DNA of 37,536 nucleotides from Insolitispirillum peregrinum (GTDB lineage: Bacteria > Pseudomonadota > Alphaproteobacteria > Rhodospirillales > Rhodospirillaceae), in assembly GCF_042665255.1 (NCBI RefSeq), contig NZ_JBHTCD010000043.1, one strand, 5' to 3'. The first letter of the stretch is position 1. The number at the start of each line of letters is the position of its first letter. Both the position numbers and the translations under genes were made by a program. This document shows positions 30,472 to 37,536 of this stretch, piece by piece. The notes under the pieces were generated by a model. That model ran no database searches. It saw only the letters and a list, made by a program, of their open reading frames with translations, and had not been told where the DNA came from.

Positions 30472-32220
30472 TCACCCTTCCGCCTCCGAACGCGGGTTGT
30501 CGTCCTTGATTGCCTGCGCGGGGACGGTGCCCTTGCCATCCAGTGTTGCCCACTGGTTGCGGCCTTGATTTTTGGCCCGGTACAGCGCCTGATCGGCCAG
30601 CCGCAGGGCTTCATCGACGCTTTTGGCGTGGTCGGGCACCAGCAGGACGCCGATGCTGGCGCTGGGCAGCAGCGTGGTATGCTCGATGTGGAGCGGTTCG
30701 GCCAGCTTGTTGACCAGCGTGTCGGCCAGTCGGTACACCGCCATCCGGTCATGGATCGGCGACAGCACGATGACGAACTCGTCTCCGCCCATGCGGGCGA
30801 CCAGATCGCTGTCTCGCACCGAATAGCGCAGGCGCTGGGCCACTGCTTGCAACAGGCGGTCGCCGATCAGGTGGCCGTGGGTATCGTTGATGTCCTTGAA
30901 GCGGTCGAGGTCGATGAACAGGAACGCCACCCGCAGGTGATTGTTCAGGGCATTGCGGACCAGTTCGGGCAGGTCGCGGTCAAAGGCACGGCGGTTGATC
31001 AGGCCGGTCAGGCTGTCGTGGTCGGCGAACCACTGGACGCGCTCTTCCTGTTGCTTGCGCTGGGTGATATCGCTGAAGGCGGCGACATATTCGGAAATCT
31101 GCTGATTGTCGTCATGGATCGCCCGAATGCTCAGCCATTCCGGGAAGACGCGGCCTTCCTTGGTCTTGTTCCAGATTTCACCGCTCCACTGACCATCGTG
31201 CAGCAGGCTGTCCCACATCTGGCGATAAAATTCGCTGTCATGACGGCCCGAGGCAAACAGGCGGGGCGTCTGGCCGATGGCTTCCTCGGGCTGATAGCCG
31301 GTCAACTGGGTAAAGGACGGGTTGACCGCCTTGATCACGCCACTGGCATCGGTGACGATTACCCCTTCGGCGATGGTATTGAAAACAGTGCTGGTCAGCC
31401 GCTGTTGTTCCTGATGGGCCAACTGGATGGCGCGCGCTGCCCGTTGCTGCTGGCAGAAAATCGCCATCGCCCGGCTGAGGTCTCCCACTTCATCATTTCG
31501 TTCCACCGGCGGCAGGGGATGGTCAAGATCACCGGCGGCCACCGCCGCCATCGCCGCTGTTACCTGTTTCAAGGGGCGGGTAATGCCCAGTGCCAGCCGC
31601 AGGGTGACGCCAATCGCCAGAACGGCAATCACCGCCAGACTGCCCAGCAACAGCCATGCCCGGCTGCGGGTTTCCTGATTGATATCCCCCAGATAGACCC
31701 CGCTGCCGATCACCCAGTTCCACGGTTCAAAGTGAATCAGATAGGAAACCTTGGCGGTTGGCTCGCCGCCGCGTGGGCTGGGCCACATGTAGGACACGGT
31801 GGCGCTGTCCTTGATGCTGATCGCCTTGTTGAAGCGTTCCAGCAAAGCGGACATCTCGGGGCTGAGGCTTCCCTGGCGGCTTTGTTCCACCAGTTCGGGG
31901 TTCAAGGGGTGGGCAAGCACATTACCGTCCAGATCGTGGACCCACAGATAGTTTCCGTCAGAAAACCGCGCGGCCTGAATCACTTGCAGGGCTTGCCGCT
32001 GGGCTTCGGCCCGGGACAGGTCGCCGATGATTTCCAGCGTATGGAAATATTCAATCTGGTTGCGGATGGCTTCGACCAGCGAACGGGCAAGGGTATGCCG
32101 CTCCTGAGCCACCTGCCGATGCAGGGTCCAGACCTCATGGATTGCAATCGCCCCCAGCAGGCACAGCAGGATGGCGGCGATTGTCGTCATGCGAGCACTG
32201 AGAGAGAACCTCCGGGCCAT
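30472..32220 (-). CDS. Membrane diguanylate cyclase: Cache-HAMP-PAS-GGDEF
   Basis: The protein is 582 residues. TM helix 1 (about 11-31) and TM helix 2 (about 187-211) enclose a periplasmic single Cache_2 domain (DGNYLWVHDLDGNVLAHP). A HAMP segment follows (about 212-262), then a PAS domain (275-395), then GGDEF. The catalytic motif MGGDEF is intact at 478-482, and an inhibitory I-site RDSD (469-472) lies exactly five residues before it. It should make cyclic di-GMP from two GTP under control of an extracellular ligand and be limited by its product. There is no EAL domain. AGGAG lies 7 nt before the ATG. It is upstream of and codirectional with the CHAT gene, but that gene appears to have its own promoter. 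Confidence 0.92.
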   Translation of the reverse strand: MARRFSLSARMTTIAAILLCLLGAIAIHEVWTLHRQVAQERHTLARSLVEAIRNQIEYFHTLEIIGDLSRAEAQRQALQVIQAARFSDGNYLWVHDLDGNVLAHPLNPELVEQSRQGSLSPEMSALLERFNKAISIKDSATVSYMWPSPRGGEPTAKVSYLIHFEPWNWVIGSGVYLGDINQETRSRAWLLLGSLAVIAVLAIGVTLRLALGITRPLKQVTAAMAAVAAGDLDHPLPPVERNDEVGDLSRAMAIFCQQQRAARAIQLAHQEQQRLTSTVFNTIAEGVIVTDASGVIKAVNPSFTQLTGYQPEEAIGQTPRLFASGRHDSEFYRQMWDSLLHDGQWSGEIWNKTKEGRVFPEWLSIRAIHDDNQQISEYVAAFSDITQRKQQEERVQWFADHDSLTGLINRRAFDRDLPELVRNALNNHLRVAFLFIDLDRFKDINDTHGHLIGDRLLQAVAQRLRYSVRDSDLVARMGGDEFVIVLSPIHDRMAVYRLADTLVNKLAEPLHIEHTTLLPSASIGVLLVPDHAKSVDEALRLADQALYRAKNQGRNQWATLDGKGTVPAQAIKDDNPRSEAEG

Positions 32221-32440
32221 GGCATTCTCCTGCGTGCTGGGGTGACTCGGTGAGAGCTGTGAGCCTTAAACGTGAGTCATGCCCACAGCTCTCATGTTGT
32301 GTATTACCGCATTGTTGGTGCGAAAACCGGTTCCCACTTTTCACACAATGCTCTCTTTCCCCTGAAAGTGTATGCAGATTATAAGGCTATACAACTTGTG
32401 TCGCATGAGTGTGAATGATTTGCCACATTTTCCGCATATG
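32221..32440. promoter_or_regulatory. Intergenic region before the diguanylate cyclase gene, with an 11-bp inverted repeat
   Basis: TGAGAGCTGTG (32251-32261) and CACAGCTCTCA (32284-32294) are perfect arms 22 nt apart, starting 31 nt upstream of the diguanylate cyclase ATG. This could be an operator or a leader hairpin. The remainder of the region up to the grxD terminator is moderately AT-rich, with no gene visible. Confidence 0.5.
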
Positions 32441-32480
32441 AAAAATCCCGAACAGAAGATTGCCCTTCTGTTCGGGATTT
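32441..32480 (-). terminator. Rho-independent terminator downstream of grxD
   Basis: A 16-bp perfect stem is formed by AAATCCCGAACAGAAG (32443-32458) and CTTCTGTTCGGGATTT (32465-32480) with a 6-nt loop. On the minus strand it is followed by TTTTTCAT. Confidence 0.92.
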
Positions 32481-32545
32481 GAGGGAGTCTGGATGTGGCT
32501 CAAATGCGTCGTCGCAGGGGCTAATGCCCCTGCTTGGGATTTGCG

Positions 32546-32887
32546 TTAGTTGCTCGACGGGACGCCCTTGTCCTTCATCAGCTGCTGCAGTTCGCCGTTG
32601 GCAAACATTTCGCGCACGATGTCGCAGCCGCCGACAAACTCGCCCTTGACGTACAGCTGCGGCAGGGTCGGCCAGTGGCTGAATTCCTTGATCGCCGAAC
32701 GGATCATGTCGTCTTCCAGGATGTTGACACCCTTGAAGGTCACGCCCAGCTGCGCCAGAACCTGAACCACCGCGGCCGAGAAACCGCACTGCGGGAACAT
32801 CGGAGTGCCCTTCATGTACAGGACGACGTCGTTGCTTTCGATGTCGTTCTTAATCTGGGCAAAGGCTTCTGCGAAAATGGCGCTCAT
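32546..32887 (-). CDS. grxD: Monothiol glutaredoxin, Grx4/GrxD family
   Basis: This single-domain 113-residue glutaredoxin has the monothiol active site CGFS (Cys34), K26 before the active-site loop, and glutathione-binding WPTLPQLYVKGEFVGGCD. Such proteins coordinate a bridging 2Fe-2S cluster with glutathione, often together with BolA, and deliver clusters or sense iron. The bolA gene is nearby on the same strand, but a transporter gene separates them. It is the last gene before a strong terminator. Confidence 0.95.
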   Translation of the reverse strand: MSAIFAEAFAQIKNDIESNDVVLYMKGTPMFPQCGFSAAVVQVLAQLGVTFKGVNILEDDMIRSAIKEFSHWPTLPQLYVKGEFVGGCDIVREMFANGELQQLMKDKGVPSSN

Positions 32888-32991
32888 CTAACGGTACTCC
32901 ATATGGACGGCCAACGTGCTGGTTGCCGGTCAGTGGTAAGGGGGAGATCGGGCCAATATCGTCTGTCATCGGGGAAACTGCAAGGGCCAGT

Positions 32992-33933
32992 TTACGATGA
33001 TTTTAAACTGCTACCAGAAGAGGGGCTTTGTGGCCAAGAATACAAAGCCAGTCCCAGCCATATCAATCCAAAGGTCACAGCGTGAGCGACAGTAAAGGTT
33101 TCGTGAAAGACAAGCGTTGCCAGGAAAAACTGGCTGGTGGGATTGATGTATTGCATCAGGCCTACCGTTGACAGCGGCAGGCGGCGGGCACCAACGGCAA
33201 ACAGGAACAGCGGCAGGCCGGTCCACAGCGGAGTACCGATAATCAGCAAGGCCCACAGGTCGATCCGGCCCGGCATGTGCAACAGGCCACCGCCCTGCCA
33301 GGCTTGCCATGCCAGAAAGCCGAGGGAAAAGGGCAGCAGGATCAGGGTTTCGACCAGCAACCCGACCAGACTTTCGGCGGGGGCCATTTTGCGCAGCACG
33401 CCATAGAGGCCAAAGGTCAGCGCCAGCCCCAGCGGAATCCACGGCAGGGTGCCGCGGGCGATGATCATGATCAGGACGCCGCAACTGACCACCCCCAGCG
33501 CCAGGCTCTGGCGACGGGAAAACCGTTCCTGAAAGAACAGCGCAGCCAGCAGGACCGACACCAGCGGAAAAATGTAATAGCCCAGACTGGCATCCAGTCC
33601 GCGGCCGGTGGTGGTGGCGTGGACAAAGATCAGCCAGTTGATCGAAACCGCCGCCGCTGACCCGACAAACAGCAAGGTTTTGCGCGGGGCGCGCAGAATG
33701 GCGAGTGCTTCGACCCAGCCCCCGGTGAACGCCACGACGATGGAAATGCTGATCGCCCCCCAGACAACGCGGTGGGCAATGATTTCCAGCGGGCTGAGGT
33801 CTGACAGGGCGTGAAAGAACAGGGGTGCGACACCCCAGATCAGATAGGCTGACAGGGCGGCCAGAAATCCCCGGCGAACCCGTTGCTGACGGGCGGCCTC
33901 ATCCACCGAGGCCGCCGCAGGCGATAAAGACAT
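32992..33933 (-). CDS. rarD: EamA/DMT-family permease, RarD-like
   Basis: The 313-residue inner-membrane protein has about ten hydrophobic helices in two EamA repeats. It shows the RarD-type beginning GFLAALSAYLIWGVAPLFF and later GLLMQYINPT-like segment VGLMQYINPTSQFFLA. RarD proteins are drug/metabolite-type carriers with unknown substrate (the name comes from a chloramphenicol phenotype). I set the start at ATG 33933 (MSLSPAAAS), since the frame upstream to 34041 overlaps bolA. No clear ribosome-binding site precedes it. It sits between bolA and grxD, which usually lie closer together. Confidence 0.88.
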   Translation of the reverse strand: MSLSPAAASVDEAARQQRVRRGFLAALSAYLIWGVAPLFFHALSDLSPLEIIAHRVVWGAISISIVVAFTGGWVEALAILRAPRKTLLFVGSAAAVSINWLIFVHATTTGRGLDASLGYYIFPLVSVLLAALFFQERFSRRQSLALGVVSCGVLIMIIARGTLPWIPLGLALTFGLYGVLRKMAPAESLVGLLVETLILLPFSLGFLAWQAWQGGGLLHMPGRIDLWALLIIGTPLWTGLPLFLFAVGARRLPLSTVGLMQYINPTSQFFLATLVFHETFTVAHAVTFGLIWLGLALYSWPQSPSSGSSLKSS

Positions 33934-33967
33934 GATGAGGGGGGAGCCGGAAGGGGGTCGGAAAGGA

Positions 33968-34204
33968 TCAGGCGTCGGGGACCTGGGTTTGCAGGGCCAG
34001 AGCGTGCAGGTCGCCGCCCATTTTGCCCTGCAGGGCAGCATAGACCATCTGGTGCTGCTGGACCCGGCTTTTGCCGATGAAGGCCCTGGAGGTCACGATG
34101 GCACCATAGTGGTCGCCGTCACCGCGCAGGTCTTCGATGGTGATGTCGGCATCGGGGAAGGCGTCCTTGATCATTTTTTCAATTTCAGAGGCTTGCATGG
34201 CCAT
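33968..34204 (-). CDS. bolA: BolA-family protein
   Basis: This is a small 78-residue protein with the BolA fold and signature: IEKMIKDAFPDADITIEDL, then GDGDHYGAIVTSRAFIGKSRVQQHQMVYAAL. The conserved His of HQMVYAAL and the loop Gly/Asp/His residues can ligate an iron-sulfur cluster with monothiol glutaredoxin. The ATG at 34204 has AGGAG 9 nt upstream; the frame open to 34276 has no such site. It is the first gene of the minus-strand bolA-rarD-grxD series, with 34 nt to rarD. Confidence 0.92.
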   Translation of the reverse strand: MAMQASEIEKMIKDAFPDADITIEDLRGDGDHYGAIVTSRAFIGKSRVQQHQMVYAALQGKMGGDLHALALQTQVPDA

Positions 34205-34687
34205 GTGTGGATACTCCTGTTGCGCCCCCTGGTGGGCAGGTTTCCGGTTGGTCTGTCCCATGATACGCGCTGCCATGGGGTGACGGCAATCCTACACGAT
34301 TTTGAATCCTTCCAAAGAGGGAAAGGGAGGGGGACATCCATGACGAGGTTTTTCCTTGCGGCTGCCCACGGGATTGCACTGACGAGTCCTGATTTCATTC
34401 ATGATGCATCGATGATATAGCGAATTTAATAAGTAATAATTTTAGATTATGTCTTAATATTGGTATTTTTTGAATATTTATATAATTAAATTATGAGCTT
34501 TTTGATTTATTTCTGTGGTTAATGGCGATTATTTTTTGCGATTCAATTTTATAAAAGCTTTGTTACTATATTTTGAATTCTTGTGTATATTCTGCTGGCG
34601 AGGCTATAGCGTGAAATATATTGAACTGAAACCATATTTCGTTTAAGAGGATGTATGGTAGATAAACAGTCGTGATGACTCTTAAAG
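34205..34687. promoter_or_regulatory. Intergenic region with AT-rich promoter block for STAS-cheY-cheA copy 2
   Basis: Positions 34205-34400 should hold the bolA promoter. From about 34410 the DNA is strongly AT-rich, in contrast to its surroundings, and contains many possible -10 hexamers. Near the end, AAGAGG (34645-34650) precedes a six-codon open frame at 34655 (MVDKQS, stop 34673-34675), a possible leader peptide just before the STAS gene. No other gene is visible. Confidence 0.5.
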
Positions 34688-35029
34688 ATGGTAAAAGTCG
34701 ATCGCAATGGCAGTGAACTGCGTGTGGTCCTTACCGGGCGGCAAACGCTTGCCGAGGCCGAGGGGACCCGGGATCAGTTGATGGCAGCCCTGTTGACGCC
34801 AGAGATGTCGTCGCTGGTTCTCGATTGTACCTCTGTCAGCGACCTGGATGTTTCATTCCTGCAACTTCTGCTCGCTGCCCGGAAAATGGGGCAGGCGCGG
34901 AGCATTGCCGTGTCGCTGAGCGCTCCGGCGGCGGGCCCTCTGGCCGATACCCTTGCCCGCGCCGGGCTGGCGCGTCCCGGTGATGGTGGCAAGGGCTGGT
35001 TTGATCCCTTTTGGGCTGGAGGTCAGTGA
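34688..35029 (+). CDS. STAS-domain protein, copy 2
   Basis: This 113-residue STAS-domain protein is paralogous to 1650-1994. The switch segment is DCTSVSDLDVSFLQLLL with the conserved Ser. An in-frame TGA lies 12 nt before the ATG, so this is the first possible start, and its ribosome-binding site is weak. The first third differs strongly from copy 1, while the last third is the same. It leads the rightward STAS-cheY-cheA operon, with cheY starting 3 nt after its stop. Confidence 0.85.
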   Translation: MVKVDRNGSELRVVLTGRQTLAEAEGTRDQLMAALLTPEMSSLVLDCTSVSDLDVSFLQLLLAARKMGQARSIAVSLSAPAAGPLADTLARAGLARPGDGGKGWFDPFWAGGQ

Positions 35030-35032
35030 CCA

Positions 35033-35398
35033 ATGTCGAAAGTTGTTCTGAGCGTTGACGATTCCGCCAGCATGCGGCAGATGGTGAGCTTCGCCCTCGA
35101 AGGGGCAGGGTATACCGTGCGGACCGCTGTTGACGGGCAGGATGCGCTGGATGTGCTGGCCAAGGGGCCGGTTGACCTGATCCTGACCGACCTGAACATG
35201 CCGCGCATGGACGGGCTGACCCTGATCAAGCAGGTGCGCACCCTGCCGAGCTGCCGCTTCGTTCCGATCATTTTCCTGACCACGGAATCCGAAGACAGCA
35301 AAAAGGCCGAGGCGAAGGCTTCCGGTGCAACGGGCTGGATCGTCAAGCCGTTCCAGCAGGACCAACTGCTGGCGGTGGTGAAGCGTTTTTTAGGGTAA
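35033..35398 (+). CDS. cheY: CheY-like single-domain response regulator, copy 2
   Basis: This 121-residue receiver domain has D9/D10, D53, T83 and K105 in place, as in copy 1. Differences from copy 1 are few and mostly conservative (for example T28 for A28, D40 for E40, I80 for V80). Such similarity could let either CheA phosphorylate either CheY. The gene lies 3 nt after the STAS stop. A possible hairpin terminator separates it from cheA. Confidence 0.92.
   Translation: MSKVVLSVDDSASMRQMVSFALEGAGYTVRTAVDGQDALDVLAKGPVDLILTDLNMPRMDGLTLIKQVRTLPSCRFVPIIFLTTESEDSKKAEAKASGATGWIVKPFQQDQLLAVVKRFLG
35153..35256 (+). repeat. 104-bp tract identical to 1426-1529 (inverted copy)
   Basis: This is the partner of the identical block in the first cheY copy. 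It spans the D53 region and ends at the codons for PSC (CTGCCGAGCTGCCG). It is the longest identity between the two operons that I found by eye. Confidence 0.85.
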
Positions 35399-35413
35399 CG
35401 CATTGGCTGAACG

Positions 35414-35449
35414 GCAGGGTTTGCGTAATCCGGCCCTGCTGTTGTTTTT
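35414..35449 (+). terminator. Possible attenuating hairpin between cheY and cheA (copy 2)
   Basis: GCAGGG (35414-35419) pairs with CCCTGC (35434-35439), followed by TGTTGTTTTT. The short stem and 14-nt loop suggest partial termination, which could lower cheA expression relative to cheY. Confidence 0.4.
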
Positions 35450-35513
35450 CCGTGATGTGCATCCTGATCCCTCCTGAAGGGCGCGTTTGTTTTCCGTAAC
35501 AAAGGGGCGTTCC

Positions 35514-37536
35514 ATGGTTGCTTCAACGCCATCACCCGCCGAAACGTTCCTGCAGGAAGCTGCCGAGCTTCTGGAGGATCTGGAGGCTGCGTTGCTCGAT
35601 CTGGAGCACGATCCGCTGAATTCGGAACTGATCAACCGGGCGTTCCGGGCCTTGCATACCATCAAGGGCTCGGGGGCGATGTTCGGTTTTGATGAGGTAG
35701 CCGAGTTCACCCATCACGTCGAAGGCGCTTTTCAGAAAGTGCGCGACGGCCAGCAGAGCATCTCGTCGGGCCTGATCGCGGCAACGCTGGAGTCCGAGGA
35801 CCATATTCGTGACCTGCTGGCGCGGAACAATGACACCGAGCGCGGTGAGCGTCTGAAACAGACGTTTCTGTCGCTGATGGCGGTCGGTGTGGTGGCGACC
35901 GGGGCGCCGGAAACGCCGAAAATCCTCTCTGTCGAGGCGGTGGAGGCCGGGCGTGGGGAGGAGGCATACCGCTGGCACATCCGTTGCCGTCTGGCCCCGC
36001 AAACCATGGCCTTCGGGACCAATCCGCTGGTGTTGCTGGACGACCTGCGGGCGCTGGGGGACTGCGTCGTGGTGGCGTTGCCCGATGGTATTCCGACACT
36101 CGATCACATGGACCCACTGTGTTGTTACATGGAATGGGACATCCTCCTGCTGACCCGCCAGCCGAAAGCAGCCATCGAGGATGTGTTCCTGTTCGTGATG
36201 GATGACAGCGAGATCACCATCACCCCGCTGGGGGACAAGACGGTTTCGCCCTTGTTGGGTGAAATCCTGATTGCCCGTGGCGATGTGCCGCGGGAGGTGG
36301 TTGAGGAAACCGTTGCACAACAGCGGCCGCTGGGTCAGATGCTGGTCAAGGCCGGAGCGGTCTCGCCCGAGCGGGTGGTGTCGGCGCTGGTGCAGCAGCA
36401 CCATGAAACCCGCAAGCCAGCGGCGGCACCTGCTTCGGCTTCGGCTCCGGCAGCGCCGGACAGCGGCCATGGCAGCGTGCGGGTGCAGGCGGAACGTCTG
36501 GACAGCCTGATGGATCAGGTGGGCGAGCTGGTGATCGCACAGGCCCGCCTGCGCCAGCTGGCGGCGGGCAGTGACGACATCCTGTTGCGGGCGATCAGCG
36601 AAGACATCGAGCGGCTGTCAGCCGATCTGCGCGATACCACCATGGGCATCCGCATGGTGCCGATCGGCACGCTGTTCAGCCGGTTCCGCCGGGTGGTGCG
36701 CGACCTGTCGCAATCGCTGCACAAAGAGGTTGCGCTGACCACCGAAGGCGACGAGGCCGAGCTGGACAAGACGGTGATCGAACGCCTGAATGACCCGCTG
36801 GTCCATTTGATCCGCAATTGCGTTGACCATGGTCTGGAAACGGCGGACGACCGTCGGGCGGCGGGCAAGGCGGCCGAAGGACGGGTCCATCTGGCAGCGG
36901 TGCATTCTGGCGGTCAAATCCTGATCACCATTTCCGATGATGGCCGCGGCATGAACCGGGCGGCAATCCGCGCCAAGGCCGAGGAACGCGGGCTGACCAC
37001 CCCCGACGCGGTGCTGTCGGACAGCGAAATCCTGAACTTCATTTTCCATCCCGGTTTCTCGACCGCCAAAGAAGTCAGCGCCGTTTCCGGGCGTGGTGTC
37101 GGGCTGGATGTGGTCAAGCGGACCATTGATGCCCTGCGCGGCACCATCGACATCAACAGCACGGTGGGCGAGGGAACAACCATCACCCTGCGGCTGCCGC
37201 TGACGCTGGCGATCATTGACGGCTTGCTGGTGCGGGTCGGCTGTGGCCGCTATGTCATTCCGCTGGCGGCCATTGAGGAATGCGTCGAGCTGTCGGCGGC
37301 GCGGGCCTCGGCGGACAGCGGCTGCGCCTTCCTGAACCTGCGCGGCGCCCTGGTGCCGTTCCTGCACCTGCGCGAGATTTTCCACGCCGATGGCGACAAG
37401 GACCCCTACCAAAAGGTGGTGGTGATTGCCTTTGGCAACGAACGCATCGGGCTGGTGGTCGATCAGGTGATCGGCCAGCACCAGACGGTGATCAAATCCC
37501 TCAGCAAGATTTTGTCCGATGTGCGGGAGTTTTCCG
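35514..37536 (+). CDS. cheA: Chemotaxis histidine kinase CheA (runs off the window), copy 2
   Basis: There are 674 codons, open to the right edge. The HPt domain has HTIKGSG with H48. A middle domain (WHIRCRLAPQ to DVFLFVMDD) is followed by an MshEN-like segment (LLGEILIARGDV; QRPLGQMLVKAGAV). A short Ala/Pro/Ser linker leads to the dimerisation domain (ERLDSLMDQVGELVIAQ). The ATPase has HLIRNCVDHGLE (N-box), ISDDGRGM (G1), GFSTAKE (F-box) and SGRGVGLDVVK (G2). The CheW-like P5 domain begins at LRLPLTLAIIDGLLVRV and is cut by the window end. All catalytic boxes are intact. A CheA, CheW and receptor set should follow outside the window. Confidence 0.93.
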   Translation, partial: MVASTPSPAETFLQEAAELLEDLEAALLDLEHDPLNSELINRAFRALHTIKGSGAMFGFDEVAEFTHHVEGAFQKVRDGQQSISSGLIAATLESEDHIRDLLARNNDTERGERLKQTFLSLMAVGVVATGAPETPKILSVEAVEAGRGEEAYRWHIRCRLAPQTMAFGTNPLVLLDDLRALGDCVVVALPDGIPTLDHMDPLCCYMEWDILLLTRQPKAAIEDVFLFVMDDSEITITPLGDKTVSPLLGEILIARGDVPREVVEETVAQQRPLGQMLVKAGAVSPERVVSALVQQHHETRKPAAAPASASAPAAPDSGHGSVRVQAERLDSLMDQVGELVIAQARLRQLAAGSDDILLRAISEDIERLSADLRDTTMGIRMVPIGTLFSRFRRVVRDLSQSLHKEVALTTEGDEAELDKTVIERLNDPLVHLIRNCVDHGLETADDRRAAGKAAEGRVHLAAVHSGGQILITISDDGRGMNRAAIRAKAEERGLTTPDAVLSDSEILNFIFHPGFSTAKEVSAVSGRGVGLDVVKRTIDALRGTIDINSTVGEGTTITLRLPLTLAIIDGLLVRVGCGRYVIPLAAIEECVELSAARASADSGCAFLNLRGALVPFLHLREIFHADGDKDPYQKVVVIAFGNERIGLVVDQVIGQHQTVIKSLSKILSDVREFS

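Noticed and set aside
1..37536. Insertion sequences, integrase or phage genes
   Set aside because: No transposase, integrase or structural phage protein is recognisable in any frame, and no target-site duplications were found.

Overview
The window is GC-rich chromosomal DNA from a Gram-negative bacterium, most likely an alphaproteobacterium of the Rhodospirillales type. This is inferred from the stand-alone RibH2-type lumazine synthase, the ELM1-family protein, the BolA/monothiol glutaredoxin genes and the STAS-CheY-CheA gene order. I cannot name the genus from sequence alone.

The two ends mirror each other. Positions 1-1994 hold STAS, CheY and a truncated CheA on the minus strand. Positions 34688-37536 hold a second, diverged STAS, CheY and CheA set on the plus strand. 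The operons point outward, so the rest of the window lies between two inverted paralogous copies. Both share an uninterrupted 104-bp identical tract inside cheY, and each starts from an unusually AT-rich upstream region.

Positions 3391-19078 form a quinohemoprotein amine dehydrogenase (QHNDH) locus. It runs: outer-membrane barrel; qhpG flavoprotein; FIST-domain hybrid sensor kinase; LuxR-type response regulator; aldehyde dehydrogenase; qhpA (diheme alpha), qhpD (radical SAM), qhpC (gamma with CTQ residues), qhpB (beta propeller), qhpF (ABC exporter), qhpE (subtilisin-like); and a trypsin-like secreted protease overlapping qhpE by 104 nt. Three copies of an 18-bp dyad, AT(A/T)CCCC-ATCC-GGGG(A/T)AT, sit before the porin, qhpG and the aldehyde dehydrogenase gene. 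They look like the operator of a locus-specific regulon. In the expected pathway the amine crosses the outer membrane, periplasmic QHNDH oxidises it to an aldehyde, and the cytoplasmic dehydrogenase oxidises the aldehyde to an acid.

Positions 19085-25913 are a mostly housekeeping block bounded by two inverted copies of a 48-bp double-hairpin repeat. It holds an Arg/Orn/Lys decarboxylase, tRNA-Met(CAT) with a clear promoter and terminator, pyrE, a crotonase, an ELM1-family protein, ribH2 and an SDR.

Positions 25917-30456 hold a two-gene unit. The first gene encodes a 1367-residue CHAT protease, STAND NTPase and TPR protein. The second, overlapping by 4 nt, encodes a small one-TM protein resembling effector-associated constant components. 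This looks like a conflict, defence or cell-death module and is, with the operator-linked QHNDH regulon, the best candidate for an undescribed system here. A Cache-HAMP-PAS-GGDEF diguanylate cyclase, grxD, rarD and bolA follow, all on the minus strand.
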